A DNA stretch of 64,000 bases from Vibrio coralliilyticus ATCC BAA-450 (GTDB lineage: Bacteria > Pseudomonadota > Gammaproteobacteria > Enterobacterales > Vibrionaceae): NCBI RefSeq assembly GCF_000176135.1, contig NZ_ACZN01000017.1, positions 1 through 64,000 of the forward strand. The letters run 5' to 3'. The notes below the pieces were generated by a model. That model did not search any database. It was not told the DNA's origin and was given only the letters and a program-made list of their open reading frames with translations. Shown in pieces: positions 1-8,678 of this stretch. Every line of letters begins with the position of its first letter. The stretch's first letter is position 1. A program made the translations under genes and the position numbers.

Positions 1-33
1 GCCTAAAATTGTGATGTTATCTAAGGAAGTCTA

Positions 34-453
34 ATGAATATTATCTGGAGCCCTGCAACGGTTCCACCGCCAGCGGCTAACTACCACCAATGTGCGATGA
101 TTCCATCAGGTTCGACACGACTTCATATTGCAGGGCAATTGGGTATCAATGAGCTTATCGAAGTACCGGAGAGTGCTGAGGATCAGATTGTACTGGCTTG
201 GCAAAATGTACGTGGAGTGTTGCAAGCCAATAGAATGGACATACAGGACCTGATTAGCGTTCGGATTTACATGGTAAATCGTGAAGATCTTGAAGGTTAT
301 CAGAGAGCTAAGGAGCGCATTCCATTTGATGTTGGCGCTTTACCTACGACGTTTTTATTCGTAAATGGCCTGTTTGACAAAAATTGGAAAGTAGAGATAG
401 AAGCTGAAGCGGCCAAACGCTTTCAAGGCAGCGACATACTGAGGCATTTTTGA
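34..453 (+). CDS. Rid (YjgF/YER057c/UK114) family protein
   Basis: 139 residues, the usual size for a single Rid domain. The C-terminal signature (VEIEAEA near residues 124-130) is clear. Rid proteins form trimers; the RidA branch hydrolyses reactive enamine/imine intermediates. In RidA the catalytic Arg sits in a P-A-R-S stretch; here the aligned segment reads P-T-T-F, so that Arg appears to be Thr. This suggests one of the non-RidA subfamilies, without demonstrated imine deaminase activity. The start is supported by AAGGAAG 6-7 bases upstream of the ATG. It converges on the sulfurtransferase gene. The family is certain; the substrate is unknown. Confidence 0.85.
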   Translation: MNIIWSPATVPPPAANYHQCAMIPSGSTRLHIAGQLGINELIEVPESAEDQIVLAWQNVRGVLQANRMDIQDLISVRIYMVNREDLEGYQRAKERIPFDVGALPTTFLFVNGLFDKNWKVEIEAEAAKRFQGSDILRHF

Positions 454-476
454 TTATATGTTCAGTAGAAAAAAGA

Positions 477-503
477 AAAGGCAGCCGTTATTGGCTGCCT
501 TTG
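477..503 (-). terminator. Rho-independent terminator between converging genes
   Basis: A GGCAGCC/GGCTGCC stem with a 6-base loop. The run of T lies on the minus-strand side (TTTTCTTTT), so it mainly serves the sulfurtransferase gene. It may also slow transcripts from the Rid gene. Confidence 0.8.
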
Positions 504-516
504 TGGGAAACAACCT

Positions 517-1344
517 TTAGCTGATGGGTAAACTGTCGTCTGCGCCCCATTCGGTCCAAGAACCGTCATACACTGACAAGTTTTGATATCCGGAAAGTTG
601 TGCAGCGAGAAGAACAATAGCCGCCGTCACCCCTGAACCACAGCTGAAAATGTGTTGAGATTTATTGCTATCCATTGAGCTTTCCAAAATCGACTTTAGA
701 TCGCTAGCAGGTTTGAGCTTGTGACCTTCCATCAATTCAGCGAATGGCTGGCATACTGAATTTGGAATGTGGCCAGCTCGCACGCCTGGTCTTGGCTCGG
801 CGACTTCTGCATTGAAACGAGCATGAGAGCGTGCATCAACGGTTTGATTAGACGCATTCTCGATTTGGTTAAGTACGTATTGCGCATCAACAAAGAAAGA
901 AGGGTCGAGTTTGCCGTTAAAGTTACCTTCAGTATCGGCCTTTTTGTAAGAAGTGACAGTGTCATATCCAGCTAGCTTCCACTCGGTCAGGCCACCATTC
1001 AAGATATAGACCTCTTTATGTCCCATTGCTCTTAGCATCCACCATGCACGCGGAGAGGCAAAAGTTCCGCTGTTGTCGTAGACCACAATAATGGAATCTT
1101 GATTGAGTCCAATGCTTTTTGCTAGCTGGTTGAAGCGTTCTTCTGAAGGCATCATATGAGGAAGCGAAGCGTCAGGATCGCAAAATACAGAGTCGTAATC
1201 AAAGCGAATAGTATTTGGAATTAAGTTCTCATTGTCTTTTTCCGGCTCTGATGGGATCTGAAATTCAATGCTTGTATCTAGTACAACCAACTTTCCCGTT
1301 TGTTGTAGTTCAGTGAGCTCTTTTGGAGTGATCAACGGTGACAT
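517..1344 (-). CDS. sseA: 3-mercaptopyruvate/thiosulfate sulfurtransferase, two rhodanese domains
   Basis: 275 residues, matching SseA-type enzymes with an inactive N-terminal rhodanese domain (about 10-140) and a catalytic C-terminal one (about 160-270). The active-site loop reads CGSGVTA with Cys235, the form typical of 3-mercaptopyruvate sulfurtransferases; thiosulfate rhodaneses have a CRxGx[RT] loop. The enzyme moves sulfur from 3-mercaptopyruvate to cyanide or thiol acceptors. The start is supported by AAGGAAG 6 bases upstream. It is a single gene with its own terminator. It lies near molybdenum-cofactor genes, but the MITE-like element and a small membrane-protein gene come between, so a shared role in sulfur transfer is only a guess. 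Confidence 0.9.
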   Translation of the reverse strand: MSPLITPKELTELQQTGKLVVLDTSIEFQIPSEPEKDNENLIPNTIRFDYDSVFCDPDASLPHMMPSEERFNQLAKSIGLNQDSIIVVYDNSGTFASPRAWWMLRAMGHKEVYILNGGLTEWKLAGYDTVTSYKKADTEGNFNGKLDPSFFVDAQYVLNQIENASNQTVDARSHARFNAEVAEPRPGVRAGHIPNSVCQPFAELMEGHKLKPASDLKSILESSMDSNKSQHIFSCGSGVTAAIVLLAAQLSGYQNLSVYDGSWTEWGADDSLPIS

Positions 1345-1420
1345 AATACTTCCTTATATAAGTTTATGAATTTTATGCAACTAATTTACAACAGGGCTGT
1401 AGAGGTCACAACAGAGACAG

Positions 1421-1741
1421 TTAATGTTTATTTGTATAGGTGTTGCACTGTATATAGCGATAGCTGATAGCGTCAGAAAAGAGTGAGGATTTCTTGTCAA
1501 GTTCCACGATGGAATTGGCAGGGCATTCAGTTTGAGGCGGGATGCTAATCATAGTTTGGTCACCATCGCTAAATTCAATATTCAGAAAGCGTCTGTTTCC
1601 ATCAAGTGACTGGGTGAGAGTTTGAGTTAAGACGAGCGCTTGAACTCTAGTGGTTTGCTTTGGCTTGTTGAGCGCTATCAGTCCAAGCAGGACCAGTGAT
1701 AAGAGGAGCAGGGCGGCCAGAAATATTTTGGGGTTGTTCAT
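1421..1741 (-). CDS. Small membrane-anchored protein of unknown function
   Basis: 106 residues from the chosen ATG at 1741. Residues about 5-24 form one strong hydrophobic helix (Leu/Ala rich), followed by a polar domain of about 80 residues with two Cys (in TECPAN and IQCNT), so an inner-membrane anchored protein with a periplasmic domain is likely. An upstream in-frame ATG at 1846 would add 35 basic residues, but that stretch lies inside the MITE-like repeat, so I rejected it. The ribosome binding site for 1741 (AAAAGG, 12 bases away) falls in the terminal repeat of that element. I do not recognise the family. Confidence 0.6.
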   Translation of the reverse strand: MNNPKIFLAALLLLSLVLLGLIALNKPKQTTRVQALVLTQTLTQSLDGNRRFLNIEFSDGDQTMISIPPQTECPANSIVELDKKSSLFSDAISYRYIQCNTYTNKH

Positions 1742-1742
1742 G

Positions 1743-2006
1743 GGGTCTGTTGACCTTTTGCGGTTAAATTTTGTTCGAGATAAAAGCGTTTTAGTCGCGG
1801 CGAGAGGTTTGTCGCCTAGTGACCTAAGCAAAACACCTCTCAACAAAGAGTAAAACGCTTTTAGCCGAACCCTCTGGGCAGCGTTTGTGGTTCCTTTCTA
1901 CTGCGTTATCGGCTTATCAGGTAGGGCAACTACATTTCAAACCCTCTGCCTTGTATAAAGAACCCACAAACTGCTGCAAAAATCAGCTCAAAAGGTCAAC
2001 AGATCC
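1743..2006. mobile_element. MITE-like palindromic repeat element (264 bp, non-coding)
   Basis: The two ends are inverted repeats of 18 bases: GGGTCTGTTGACCTTTTG at 1743-1760 and its near-perfect complement at 1989-2006 (1 mismatch). Inside are two large sub-hairpins: AAAAGCGTTTTA near 1783 pairs with TAAAACGCTTTTA near 1851, enclosing GAGAGGT/ACCTCTC; and GTTTGTGGTTC near 1884 pairs with GAACCCACAAAC near 1960. There is no open frame of its own and no obvious target duplication. I recall similar multicopy intergenic sequences in Vibrio genomes, but no second copy lies in this window. It separates the small membrane-protein gene from moeB. Confidence 0.7.
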
Positions 2007-2042
2007 TAATAACCTTTGTACTCCTGACCGTTTATGGTGAGT

Positions 2043-2801
2043 TTAGCTACAAACGGGGCAATTCGGCATTTTCATCAGATTCATTTCTCGCCATGACATG
2101 GTTATCGCATCGAGGATCAAAACCTTACCTTCTTTCGCCTGTCCATAATTGGCGATAACTTTGATGGCTTCCATGGCTTGTACCGCGCCGATGATGCCGA
2201 CAACTGGCGCCATGACTCCGGCTTCAACACAGCTTAATGCTGCTGAGCCAAATAGCGAGCTTAAACACTGGTAGCAAGGTTGTGCTTTATCCTGATAAGT
2301 GAAGACACTGACTTGGCCTTCCATTCTGATCGCTGCACCAGAAACAAGCGGTGTTTTTAACTCATAGCAGAGGCGGTTAAGCTGATTTCGAGTCTCTACG
2401 TTATCCGATGCGTCGAGCACTAGCGTATGCTGCTCAATTTCTGTTTTTAAATCCTCATCACTCAAACGTTGATCTATCGTTCGCACTTCTAGGTGAGGGT
2501 TCAGTTGTTGCAGAGATTCAGACGCAGAGAGGACTTTCTTCTTACCAACGTCAGCATCATAATGAAGTACTTGGCGTTGCAGATTAGACAGTTCGACAAC
2601 GTCATCATCAATTAAGGTCAGAGAGCCGACCCCCGCTGTTGCAAGGTATTGGCTTGACGCACAGCCAAGGCCACCAGCACCAAGAATCAAAATAGAGCTT
2701 TGCTTTAGTGCTTCTTGGCCATCAAAATCAAATTGCTTCAATATGATTTGACGGTTGTAGCGAAGCATCTCTTGATCGGAAAGGATCTCCAATGTGCTCA
2801 C
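2043..2801 (-). CDS. moeB: Molybdopterin-synthase adenylyltransferase MoeB
   Basis: 252 residues, full length for MoeB. The ThiF/E1-like fold shows the nucleotide-binding GAGGLG near residue 41, the SNLQRQ segment near 71, and two zinc CxxC pairs (CYQC near 178 and CPVC at the C-terminus). The enzyme adenylates the C-terminus of MoaD so it can be loaded with sulfur for molybdopterin synthase. It starts 2 bases after the stop of moeA, so the pair is a tightly coupled operon transcribed moeA-moeB. ThiF is a close relative, but the partner and C-terminal cysteines favour MoeB. Confidence 0.93.
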   Translation of the reverse strand: MSTLEILSDQEMLRYNRQIILKQFDFDGQEALKQSSILILGAGGLGCASSQYLATAGVGSLTLIDDDVVELSNLQRQVLHYDADVGKKKVLSASESLQQLNPHLEVRTIDQRLSDEDLKTEIEQHTLVLDASDNVETRNQLNRLCYELKTPLVSGAAIRMEGQVSVFTYQDKAQPCYQCLSSLFGSAALSCVEAGVMAPVVGIIGAVQAMEAIKVIANYGQAKEGKVLILDAITMSWREMNLMKMPNCPVCS

Positions 2802-2803
2802 TC

Positions 2804-4039
2804 CTAATAGAGGGTTGAATTGAACAACTGGATATTCACGGTTTCACCGACTTCAACACGGCCTCGCTCACGTTCCAAAACGACAAAACAATTTGCCAAG
2901 CTCATAGAGCGGAAAGCCCCAGAACTTTGGTTTCCTGTCGTTTCTACAACAAACTTGCCATCTTCAATGGTGTAAACACCGCGTTGGTAATCTGTGCGTC
3001 CTGGCGCTTTCTTAAATGCAGTTCGAGTTGTGGCCGGTATAGACTCAGGCGCTTTCCACTCAGCGTGTCCAGCGAGTTTCGCTAACATTGGCTGAACCAA
3101 AACGTACATTGTAAGTACTGCTGAAACAGGGTTACCTGGAAGTCCACAGAACCAAGCGGTCGATAACTTACCAAATGCAAATGGCTTACCCGGCTTGATG
3201 GCAAGCTTCCAGAAGCCGATTTGGCCGAGTTCTTCCAATATATCTTTGGTGTAGTCAGCTTCACCGACACTCACACCACCCGATGTCACAACGACGTCAG
3301 CTAAAGTCTGCGCTTTTTCAAACGTTGCTTTTAGTTCTTCCGGGCAATCAGGAATAATACCGAGATCGACAGGTTCGCAGCCGAAGTTTTCAATCAGAGG
3401 TTTTATGCCGTAACGATTACTGTCGTATATCTGGCCAGCTTCGAGAGGCTCACCAAGAGGCTTCAGCTCATCACCTGTTGAGAAGAAGGCAACGCGAGGC
3501 TTACGAACGACAGTGACATGACTGATGCCCAAAGTAGCAATCATCGGGATATCTCGAGCGGTAAGGCGTGCACCTTTGGGCAGCACGACATCATCTTTGC
3601 AAATGTCATCACCTGTAGGGCGAATGTTATTCTGCGGCTTCACATCGGTCTGATTGAACTGCACGCCTTGTTCTGTCTGCTCAGTGTTTTCCTGCATGAT
3701 GACGGCATCACAGCCTTCAGGAATTTGAGCGCCAGTCATAATGCGAACGCATGTACCTTTGGGCCATTCGCCCTCAAAAGGTTGGCCTGCAAAAGATTTA
3801 CCCGCCAAAGGCAGAACATTATTGTTGGTTAAATCGGCAATACGAATCGCGTATCCGTCCATTGCTGAGTTATCAAAAGGCGGAACGAAAATAGGGGAAA
3901 GTATATCTTCAGCAAGAACATAGCCAATGGCTTCGGCAAGAGGCAGTTGTAAGGTGGTTTGGATTGGTTTAATTGGCGACAGCATTTGTTCCATCGCATC
4001 TTCGATTGGCATCAAGCCAGGAGCATCACAGCAACCCAT
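2804..4039 (-). CDS. moeA: Molybdopterin molybdotransferase MoeA
   Basis: 411 residues, matching MoeA. Order: N-terminal domain with [12 protein letters not shown] near residue 54, the MoCF/MogA-like domain with FFSTGDEL near 186 and [12 protein letters not shown] near 251, then the C-terminal beta domain (about 330-411). MoeA inserts molybdate into adenylated molybdopterin, the last step of basic cofactor synthesis. It is the first gene of moeA-moeB and is divergent from folE across 263 bases. Both pathways start from GTP-derived pterins, and this arrangement is common in Vibrio. Confidence 0.95.
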   Translation of the reverse strand: MGCCDAPGLMPIEDAMEQMLSPIKPIQTTLQLPLAEAIGYVLAEDILSPIFVPPFDNSAMDGYAIRIADLTNNNVLPLAGKSFAGQPFEGEWPKGTCVRIMTGAQIPEGCDAVIMQENTEQTEQGVQFNQTDVKPQNNIRPTGDDICKDDVVLPKGARLTARDIPMIATLGISHVTVVRKPRVAFFSTGDELKPLGEPLEAGQIYDSNRYGIKPLIENFGCEPVDLGIIPDCPEELKATFEKAQTLADVVVTSGGVSVGEADYTKDILEELGQIGFWKLAIKPGKPFAFGKLSTAWFCGLPGNPVSAVLTMYVLVQPMLAKLAGHAEWKAPESIPATTRTAFKKAPGRTDYQRGVYTIEDGKFVVETTGNQSSGAFRSMSLANCFVVLERERGRVEVGETVNIQLFNSTLY

Positions 4040-4302
4040 AATAGTGTCCTAAATCGTTATTATATTAGCTTTTAATAAAAATCACTTTATCACAGAAATC
4101 GTAGCCAGAATAATGACCACGGATAAAATATGGGTGTAATTATTCAAAAATCCGAGTATCCTTGTCAGCCATCCGAAAGGGGTAAATCCCTTTATTTACG
4201 GGTATGTTAAGTTGCTCAGTGGTGAGCCAAGAGTTTGTCTGTGGCCTCAATCAAATCAAGTGGTTGAAGTTTAAATGGCAAGGTTATGTAAGAGGAAGTG
4301 GA
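4040..4302 (+). promoter_or_regulatory. Divergent moeA/folE promoter region with two leader hairpins
   Basis: The intergenic region holds two small perfect hairpins on the folE side: AAAGGG-GTAAAT-CCCTTT at 4176-4193 and GCTCA-GTGG-TGAGC at 4214-4227, both 75-130 bases before the folE start. I could not match them to the molybdenum-cofactor or tetrahydrofolate riboswitch consensus. Promoters for both genes must lie here, but I cannot place them with confidence. Confidence 0.4.
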
Positions 4303-4956
4303 ATGTCAGGTCTTAGCGAATCCGCGAAGTTGGTAAAAGATGCGCTAGAAAGCCGCGGTTTGGAGACACCAATGTCACCGAACCAAATCAGTCGAGAAGA
4401 GAAAAAAGAAAAGATTCAGCATCACATGCGTGAAATTCTTTCTCTACTTGAGCTGGACCTTACCGATGACAGTCTTGAAGAAACGCCGCATCGTATTGCG
4501 AAGATGTACGTTGACGAGATTTTCTCTGGCCTTGATTACGCCAACTTCCCAAAAATTACGGTGATTGAAAACAAGATGGATGTGAGTGAAATGGTGCGCG
4601 TAAAAGGCATAACGCTGACAAGCACTTGTGAGCATCACCTAGTAACGATTGATGGCCGTGCGACTGTGGCGTATATTCCTCGCGGAAAAATCATTGGCTT
4701 GTCTAAGATTAACCGCATCGTCCGTTTCTTCGCGCAGCGCCCTCAAGTGCAAGAGCGCATGACTCAACAAATTCTAGTCGCATTACAAACTCTCTTAGAG
4801 TCTGATGATGTTGCAGTAACCATTGATGCCACTCACTATTGCGTGAAATCTCGTGGAGTGATGGATGCAACAAGCGAAACCACCACCACTGCGTTAGGTG
4901 GTATTTTTAAGAGCAACCCGGCTACGCGCCACGAGTTCCTACACGGAATTCGTTAG
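4303..4956 (+). CDS. folE: GTP cyclohydrolase I
   Basis: 217 residues from ATG 4303, like E. coli FolE (222). The zinc site is visible as TCEHH near residue 109 and HYCVKSRG near 180; HLVTIDG and the [21 protein letters not shown] stretch (split here as SKINR and RPQVQERMT, residues 133-155) are diagnostic. It converts GTP to dihydroneopterin triphosphate, the entry to folate. An in-frame ATG at 4204 would add 33 residues with no family match, whereas 4303 has AGAGGAAG just upstream. It is monocistronic, with a strong terminator after it. Confidence 0.95.
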   Translation: MSGLSESAKLVKDALESRGLETPMSPNQISREEKKEKIQHHMREILSLLELDLTDDSLEETPHRIAKMYVDEIFSGLDYANFPKITVIENKMDVSEMVRVKGITLTSTCEHHLVTIDGRATVAYIPRGKIIGLSKINRIVRFFAQRPQVQERMTQQILVALQTLLESDDVAVTIDATHYCVKSRGVMDATSETTTTALGGIFKSNPATRHEFLHGIR

Positions 4957-4984
4957 AGCAGCCGATACGCTTTACGGATTATTC

Positions 4985-5014
4985 AAAACCGCTTCCTTGT
5001 TGAAGCGGTTTTTA
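4985..5014 (+). terminator. folE terminator
   Basis: AACCGCTTC-CTTGTT-GAAGCGGTT followed by TTTT. The stem is 9 base pairs and perfect. Confidence 0.9.
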
Positions 5015-5068
5015 CTTTTTAACTGCTTACGGATCTACATTCGTTAGCCATCCTTGAAGGATACACTT

Positions 5069-6445
5069 GTGACAACCTCATTTAAGAGCCTGAATCTTAG
5101 AAGTGAACTGATAGAGACACTGAACAGCCTTAACTACACGGAAATGACGCCGATACAACAACAGGCGTTGCCGATTGTTCTTGAAGGTAAAGACGTGATT
5201 GGACAGGGCAAGACAGGATCGGGTAAAACAGCGGCGTTTACACTTGGGTTACTAAGTAATTTGAGCGTTAAACGCTTCCGTGTTCAGACCTTGGTACTGT
5301 GTCCAACTCGCGAGCTCGCCGATCAGGTAGCGAAAGAGGTTCGTACGCTGGCAAGAGGTATTCACAACATCAAAGTGCTCACGTTGTGTGGTGGCATGCC
5401 GATGGGGCCTCAAATTGGCTCGTTAGAGCATGGCGCGCATATCTTGGTGGGTACGCCTGGGCGTATTTTGGATCACCTTTCTAAAGGTCGTATCAATCTA
5501 GCTGAGATGAACACTTTGGTTCTGGATGAAGCTGATCGAATGTTGGAAATGGGCTTTGAAGAGGCTATTGACGCCATCATTGACGAAGCACCTCAAGACA
5601 GACAAACCTTATTGTTTAGTGCGACGTTCCCGAAAAACATTGAGTCATTAGCATCTAAAGTGATGCGTGATCCTCAAATGATCAAAGTGGAATCAACGCA
5701 TCAGACAACCACCATCGAGCAGCGATTCTACAAGTTAAACGCAACAGAAGAGCGTGATGATGCTCTGGAAGCGCTATTATTGACACACAAACCTGAGTCG
5801 TCAGTTGTGTTCTGTAATACCAAGAAAGAAGTCCAGAAGGTGACCGATGAGCTAAGCCACCGTGGGTTCAGCGTTGTTGAGATTCATGGTGATATGGAGC
5901 AGCGTGAACGCGAACAGGCATTAACCATGTTTGCTAACAAAAGTGTCTCGATTCTTGTAGCGACCGACGTTGCTGCACGTGGCCTTGATGTAGATAACCT
6001 AGATGCGGTGTTCAATTTTGAATTGTCACGTGACCCTGAAGTGCACGTCCACCGAATTGGCCGTACTGGTCGTGCAGGTTCTAAAGGTGTTGCGTTCAGC
6101 TTCTACAGTGAGAAAGAAGAATATCGTGTCGCACGTATTGATGAATACATGGATATCGCTATCTCTCCAGCTGTACTACCAGAAAAACCAGTTGAGAGAC
6201 CTTTCTACCCTAAGATGCAGACGATTCAAATCCTTGGCGGTAAGAAGCAGAAAGTTCGTGCTGGAGACATATTAGGTGCTCTAACGAAACAGGCTGGGCT
6301 GGATGGTAAGAAAATCGGCAAGATCAACATTCTTCCAATGGTTTCGTATGTGGCTGTTGAACACGAGATTGTAAAGCCAGCATTGAAGCAGCTTCAAAAC
6401 GGTAAAATGAAAGGGCGTAACTTTAAAGCTCGTGTGATGAAGTAA
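5069..6445 (+). CDS. dbpA: ATP-dependent RNA helicase DbpA
   Basis: 458 residues, the length of E. coli DbpA (457). All DEAD-box motifs are present: Q motif (MTPIQQQA), GKTGSGKT, PTRELA, DEAD, SAT and HRIGRTGRAG. The last ~75 residues form the DbpA RNA-binding domain that directs the enzyme to hairpin 92 of 23S rRNA, so the role is 50S subunit assembly. Start choice: a TTG at 5054 would add five residues, but GAAGGA at 5056-5061 is spaced correctly (7-8 bases) for the GTG at 5069. A terminator follows. It is distinct from the RhlE-like helicase at 11 kb, which lacks this C-terminal domain. Confidence 0.93.
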   Translation: MTTSFKSLNLRSELIETLNSLNYTEMTPIQQQALPIVLEGKDVIGQGKTGSGKTAAFTLGLLSNLSVKRFRVQTLVLCPTRELADQVAKEVRTLARGIHNIKVLTLCGGMPMGPQIGSLEHGAHILVGTPGRILDHLSKGRINLAEMNTLVLDEADRMLEMGFEEAIDAIIDEAPQDRQTLLFSATFPKNIESLASKVMRDPQMIKVESTHQTTTIEQRFYKLNATEERDDALEALLLTHKPESSVVFCNTKKEVQKVTDELSHRGFSVVEIHGDMEQREREQALTMFANKSVSILVATDVAARGLDVDNLDAVFNFELSRDPEVHVHRIGRTGRAGSKGVAFSFYSEKEEYRVARIDEYMDIAISPAVLPEKPVERPFYPKMQTIQILGGKKQKVRAGDILGALTKQAGLDGKKIGKINILPMVSYVAVEHEIVKPALKQLQNGKMKGRNFKARVMK

Positions 6446-6464
6446 CGCTCCCACTAATTCTTTT

Positions 6465-6491
6465 AAAGCCTCCGCACCGGAGGCTTTTTTC
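6465..6491 (+). terminator. dbpA terminator
   Basis: AAAGCCTCCG-CA-CGGAGGCTTTTTT. A strong stem with a short loop, between the converging dbpA and OmpV-family genes. Confidence 0.9.
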
Positions 6492-6496
6492 GTTTG

Positions 6497-7234
6497 CTAC
6501 TCCGTAAATTTGTAAGTAACCCCAAGGCTTACAGACCAGCCGAGATCTCTTTGAATTAACGGGCTGTCCGAGTCATGATGTTCCAACTCAAACTTTGCGA
6601 GCGTTAACCAATCTGGAGTTATGCTGTAGATGCCAATCAGACCTGTTTGATAAACCCAACTGCTACCAGAGCTGTATGTGTTCAGACCTGACGCAGCGGA
6701 TTCTTGAGCTGAGATATCATAGAGATGCTGCGAGAGCTTTTTATCGCGAAAATCGACTTCAACGTAAGGTGTTAGCGTAAATTGCTCAAAAGGGAGATCA
6801 AGGGTTCGTCCTAAATGCAGTTGAATTTCGTATCCATCATGTTCGTTAGTTACATCATGTAAGTAAGTGAGCCGCGCGCCGACGGTACCTATGGTTATAC
6901 CTAGGTCACCGTTACCATCGCGTTCGTTTATCCCGTTGGGAATATCATCAAAATCATCCGAAACTTCAGCGAATCGCCACTGACCTGAAATCCCTACATA
7001 CGGGAGAACAGAGATGTTCACTAGGCTACCATCAACGAATCCGTACTCGCCGTTGTAAAAAAGGTTGGGTTCAAGGGAAAGTGAGCCACCACCATTGTCA
7101 GAGTACACCGACTGGCCATAGGCGCCACTCGCGCCGATAAAGCCGAAATCATAATATTGTTCTTGGGCTGACGCGCTAAAAGCGGTTAATGCTGCACATA
7201 CGGCAAGTAGGGTGGTCGTTTGCTGTAAGTTCAT
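6497..7234 (-). CDS. MipA/OmpV family outer membrane protein
   Basis: 245 residues from ATG 7234, which has a perfect AAGGAGA site 7 bases upstream; a longer frame to 7324 has no such site. Residues 1-21 are a signal peptide (cleavage after ASA). The rest alternates aromatic beta strands and ends in YKFTE, a beta-barrel pattern. GLNTYSSGSSW near residue 186 and the HHDSDSPLIQ stretch near 220 are typical of the MipA/OmpV family, whose members act as osmotic or peptidoglycan-associated porins. The transported solute is unknown. It lies alone between converging dbpA and the msrAB gene upstream. Confidence 0.85.
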   Translation of the reverse strand: MNLQQTTTLLAVCAALTAFSASAQEQYYDFGFIGASGAYGQSVYSDNGGGSLSLEPNLFYNGEYGFVDGSLVNISVLPYVGISGQWRFAEVSDDFDDIPNGINERDGNGDLGITIGTVGARLTYLHDVTNEHDGYEIQLHLGRTLDLPFEQFTLTPYVEVDFRDKKLSQHLYDISAQESAASGLNTYSSGSSWVYQTGLIGIYSITPDWLTLAKFELEHHDSDSPLIQRDLGWSVSLGVTYKFTE

Positions 7235-7344
7235 AAAGGTTCTCCTTATCCACACAAAAGAAGAACGAACTTTTGATGATTGCGTTGCAGCAACGATTAG
7301 AGAAAAAGCGCATAAGATATGCATTTAGTGACGATATAAGAAAG

Positions 7345-7374
7345 AAAAGCCAACCCTTTGTTTAGGTTGGCTTT
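7345..7374 (-). terminator. msrAB terminator
   Basis: AAAGCCAACC/GGTTGGCTTT stem with a 9-10 base loop and TTTTCTTT on the minus-strand side. Confidence 0.8.
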
Positions 7375-7395
7375 GGTCTCGACTGTTTGGATGGA

Positions 7396-8532
7396 TTAAC
7401 TGTCGAATAGATACATGTACTCACCGTAGCCTTGTTCTTCCAGTTCCTCGACCGGAATAAACCTCATGGCAGCTGAATTCATGCAATAGCGCAGGCCCGT
7501 TGGTGCGGGACCATCTTTAAAAACGTGGCCCAAGTGAGAGTCAGCAAATCGACTTCTAACTTCTGTTCTTGGGTAGACCAAATGGAAATCCGTTTTAGTA
7601 ACGATGTACGCCTCATTAATAGGTTTGGTAAAACTAGGCCATCCTGTCCCCGACTTGTACTTATCAGTAGAAGAAAACAGAGGCTCACCCGACACGATGT
7701 CTACGTAAATGCCGTGTTGTTTGTTATCCCAATACTCGTTGCTGAAAGCTCGCTCGGTTCCTTCTTCCTGAGTAACGTAATACTGGAGATCCGTTAACTT
7801 AGCTTTAATCTGTTTTTCAGAAGGCTTGCTGTAAGGTTTTACGTTTGAAACGGCCTTGTGATCATCAATCAGCTGGCGCAGTGTCTTAGGATTCTTTTCT
7901 CGATCATCACCAAAAATGTCATCCAGGTACTGATCGCGGCCTGATGCGTAACGATAGTAGTTGTAACGGATCTTGTTACGTTTGTAGTAATCCTGATGAT
8001 AGTTCTCTGCTGGCCAGAACTTGGTGAACTGAATCAGCTCGGTTTTGAGCGGCTTTTTGAAAATTCCAAGCGCTTCGATTTCTGCCATAAAGTTTTCTGC
8101 GATCTGCTTTTGCTCATCGTTATGGTAGAAAATTGCAGGGCGGTACTGAGGACCACGGTCAACAAAGGATCCTTTGTTGTCTGTTGGGTCTATATGACGG
8201 AAGAATTGGTCAAGGACTTGTTCGTAACTCACGGCTTCTGGGTCATATTTTACTTCGATCACTTCAATATGACCGGACTTACCAGATGAGACCTGCTTGT
8301 AGGTCGGGTTTTCTAGCTCGCCACCAGCATAACCAGAAACGACATCGATAACACCATGCAGTTTTTCCAAGTCGGATTCTGTACACCAGAAGCAGCCACC
8401 CGCTAATGTAGCGACCTGGTAGTCGCCGTAAGCCGAGCTTCTTGTTACGTCGCTATTTGCTGTGCCAAAAAACGACGCTAGTACGGCTGTTAGGGCAATA
8501 GCGGAAAACACTATCTTCGACTTCACTTTCAT
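7396..8532 (-). CDS. Exported bifunctional methionine sulfoxide reductase MsrA-MsrB
   Basis: 378 residues from ATG 8532 (GAGG 6 bases upstream). Residues 1-27 form a signal peptide or membrane anchor. MsrA follows with catalytic GCFWC (Cys47, Cys50) and ends near residue 190. MsrB occupies about 225-370 with [15 protein letters not shown] and catalytic Cys350 in RYCMNSA. The two CxxC zinc pairs found in many MsrB proteins are absent. The enzyme reduces both S- and R-methionine sulfoxide and so repairs oxidised envelope proteins. It resembles the MsrA-MsrB part of Neisseria PilB but lacks the thioredoxin-like N-terminal domain, so an outside electron donor is needed. Confidence 0.93.
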   Translation of the reverse strand: MKVKSKIVFSAIALTAVLASFFGTANSDVTRSSAYGDYQVATLAGGCFWCTESDLEKLHGVIDVVSGYAGGELENPTYKQVSSGKSGHIEVIEVKYDPEAVSYEQVLDQFFRHIDPTDNKGSFVDRGPQYRPAIFYHNDEQKQIAENFMAEIEALGIFKKPLKTELIQFTKFWPAENYHQDYYKRNKIRYNYYRYASGRDQYLDDIFGDDREKNPKTLRQLIDDHKAVSNVKPYSKPSEKQIKAKLTDLQYYVTQEEGTERAFSNEYWDNKQHGIYVDIVSGEPLFSSTDKYKSGTGWPSFTKPINEAYIVTKTDFHLVYPRTEVRSRFADSHLGHVFKDGPAPTGLRYCMNSAAMRFIPVEELEEQGYGEYMYLFDS

Positions 8533-8634
8533 ATCAACCTCTTCGATTGCTTTGTCTTTGATTAATAAGAAAGGCAAGTCGTAAGAAAAATTGCATTAGA
8601 TCTCATTTTTCTAGAGATTTTTGGTTTAGAAAGT

Positions 8635-8663
8635 AAAAAGGGCAGCTTTCAAGCTGCCCTTTA
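8635..8663 (-). terminator. tyrP terminator
   Basis: AAAGGGCAGC/GCTGCCCTTT stem with a 6-base loop. The minus-strand tail is TTTTTACTTTC. Confidence 0.85.
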
Positions 8664-8678
8664 AGTGAAGAAGTGAAA

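Noticed and set aside
732-965. Open frame opposite or inside the sulfurtransferase gene
   Set aside because: It overlaps a full-length, motif-complete gene, has no ribosome binding site and no family pattern. Shadow frame.
1742-1846. N-terminal extension of the small membrane protein to ATG 1846
   Set aside because: The extra 35 codons lie in the repeat element and add a basic segment before an otherwise normal N-terminal membrane helix. The start at 1741 is preferred.
4040-4302. Molybdenum-cofactor riboswitch
   Set aside because: Position fits moeA, but the hairpins are on the folE side and I could not fit the known motif.
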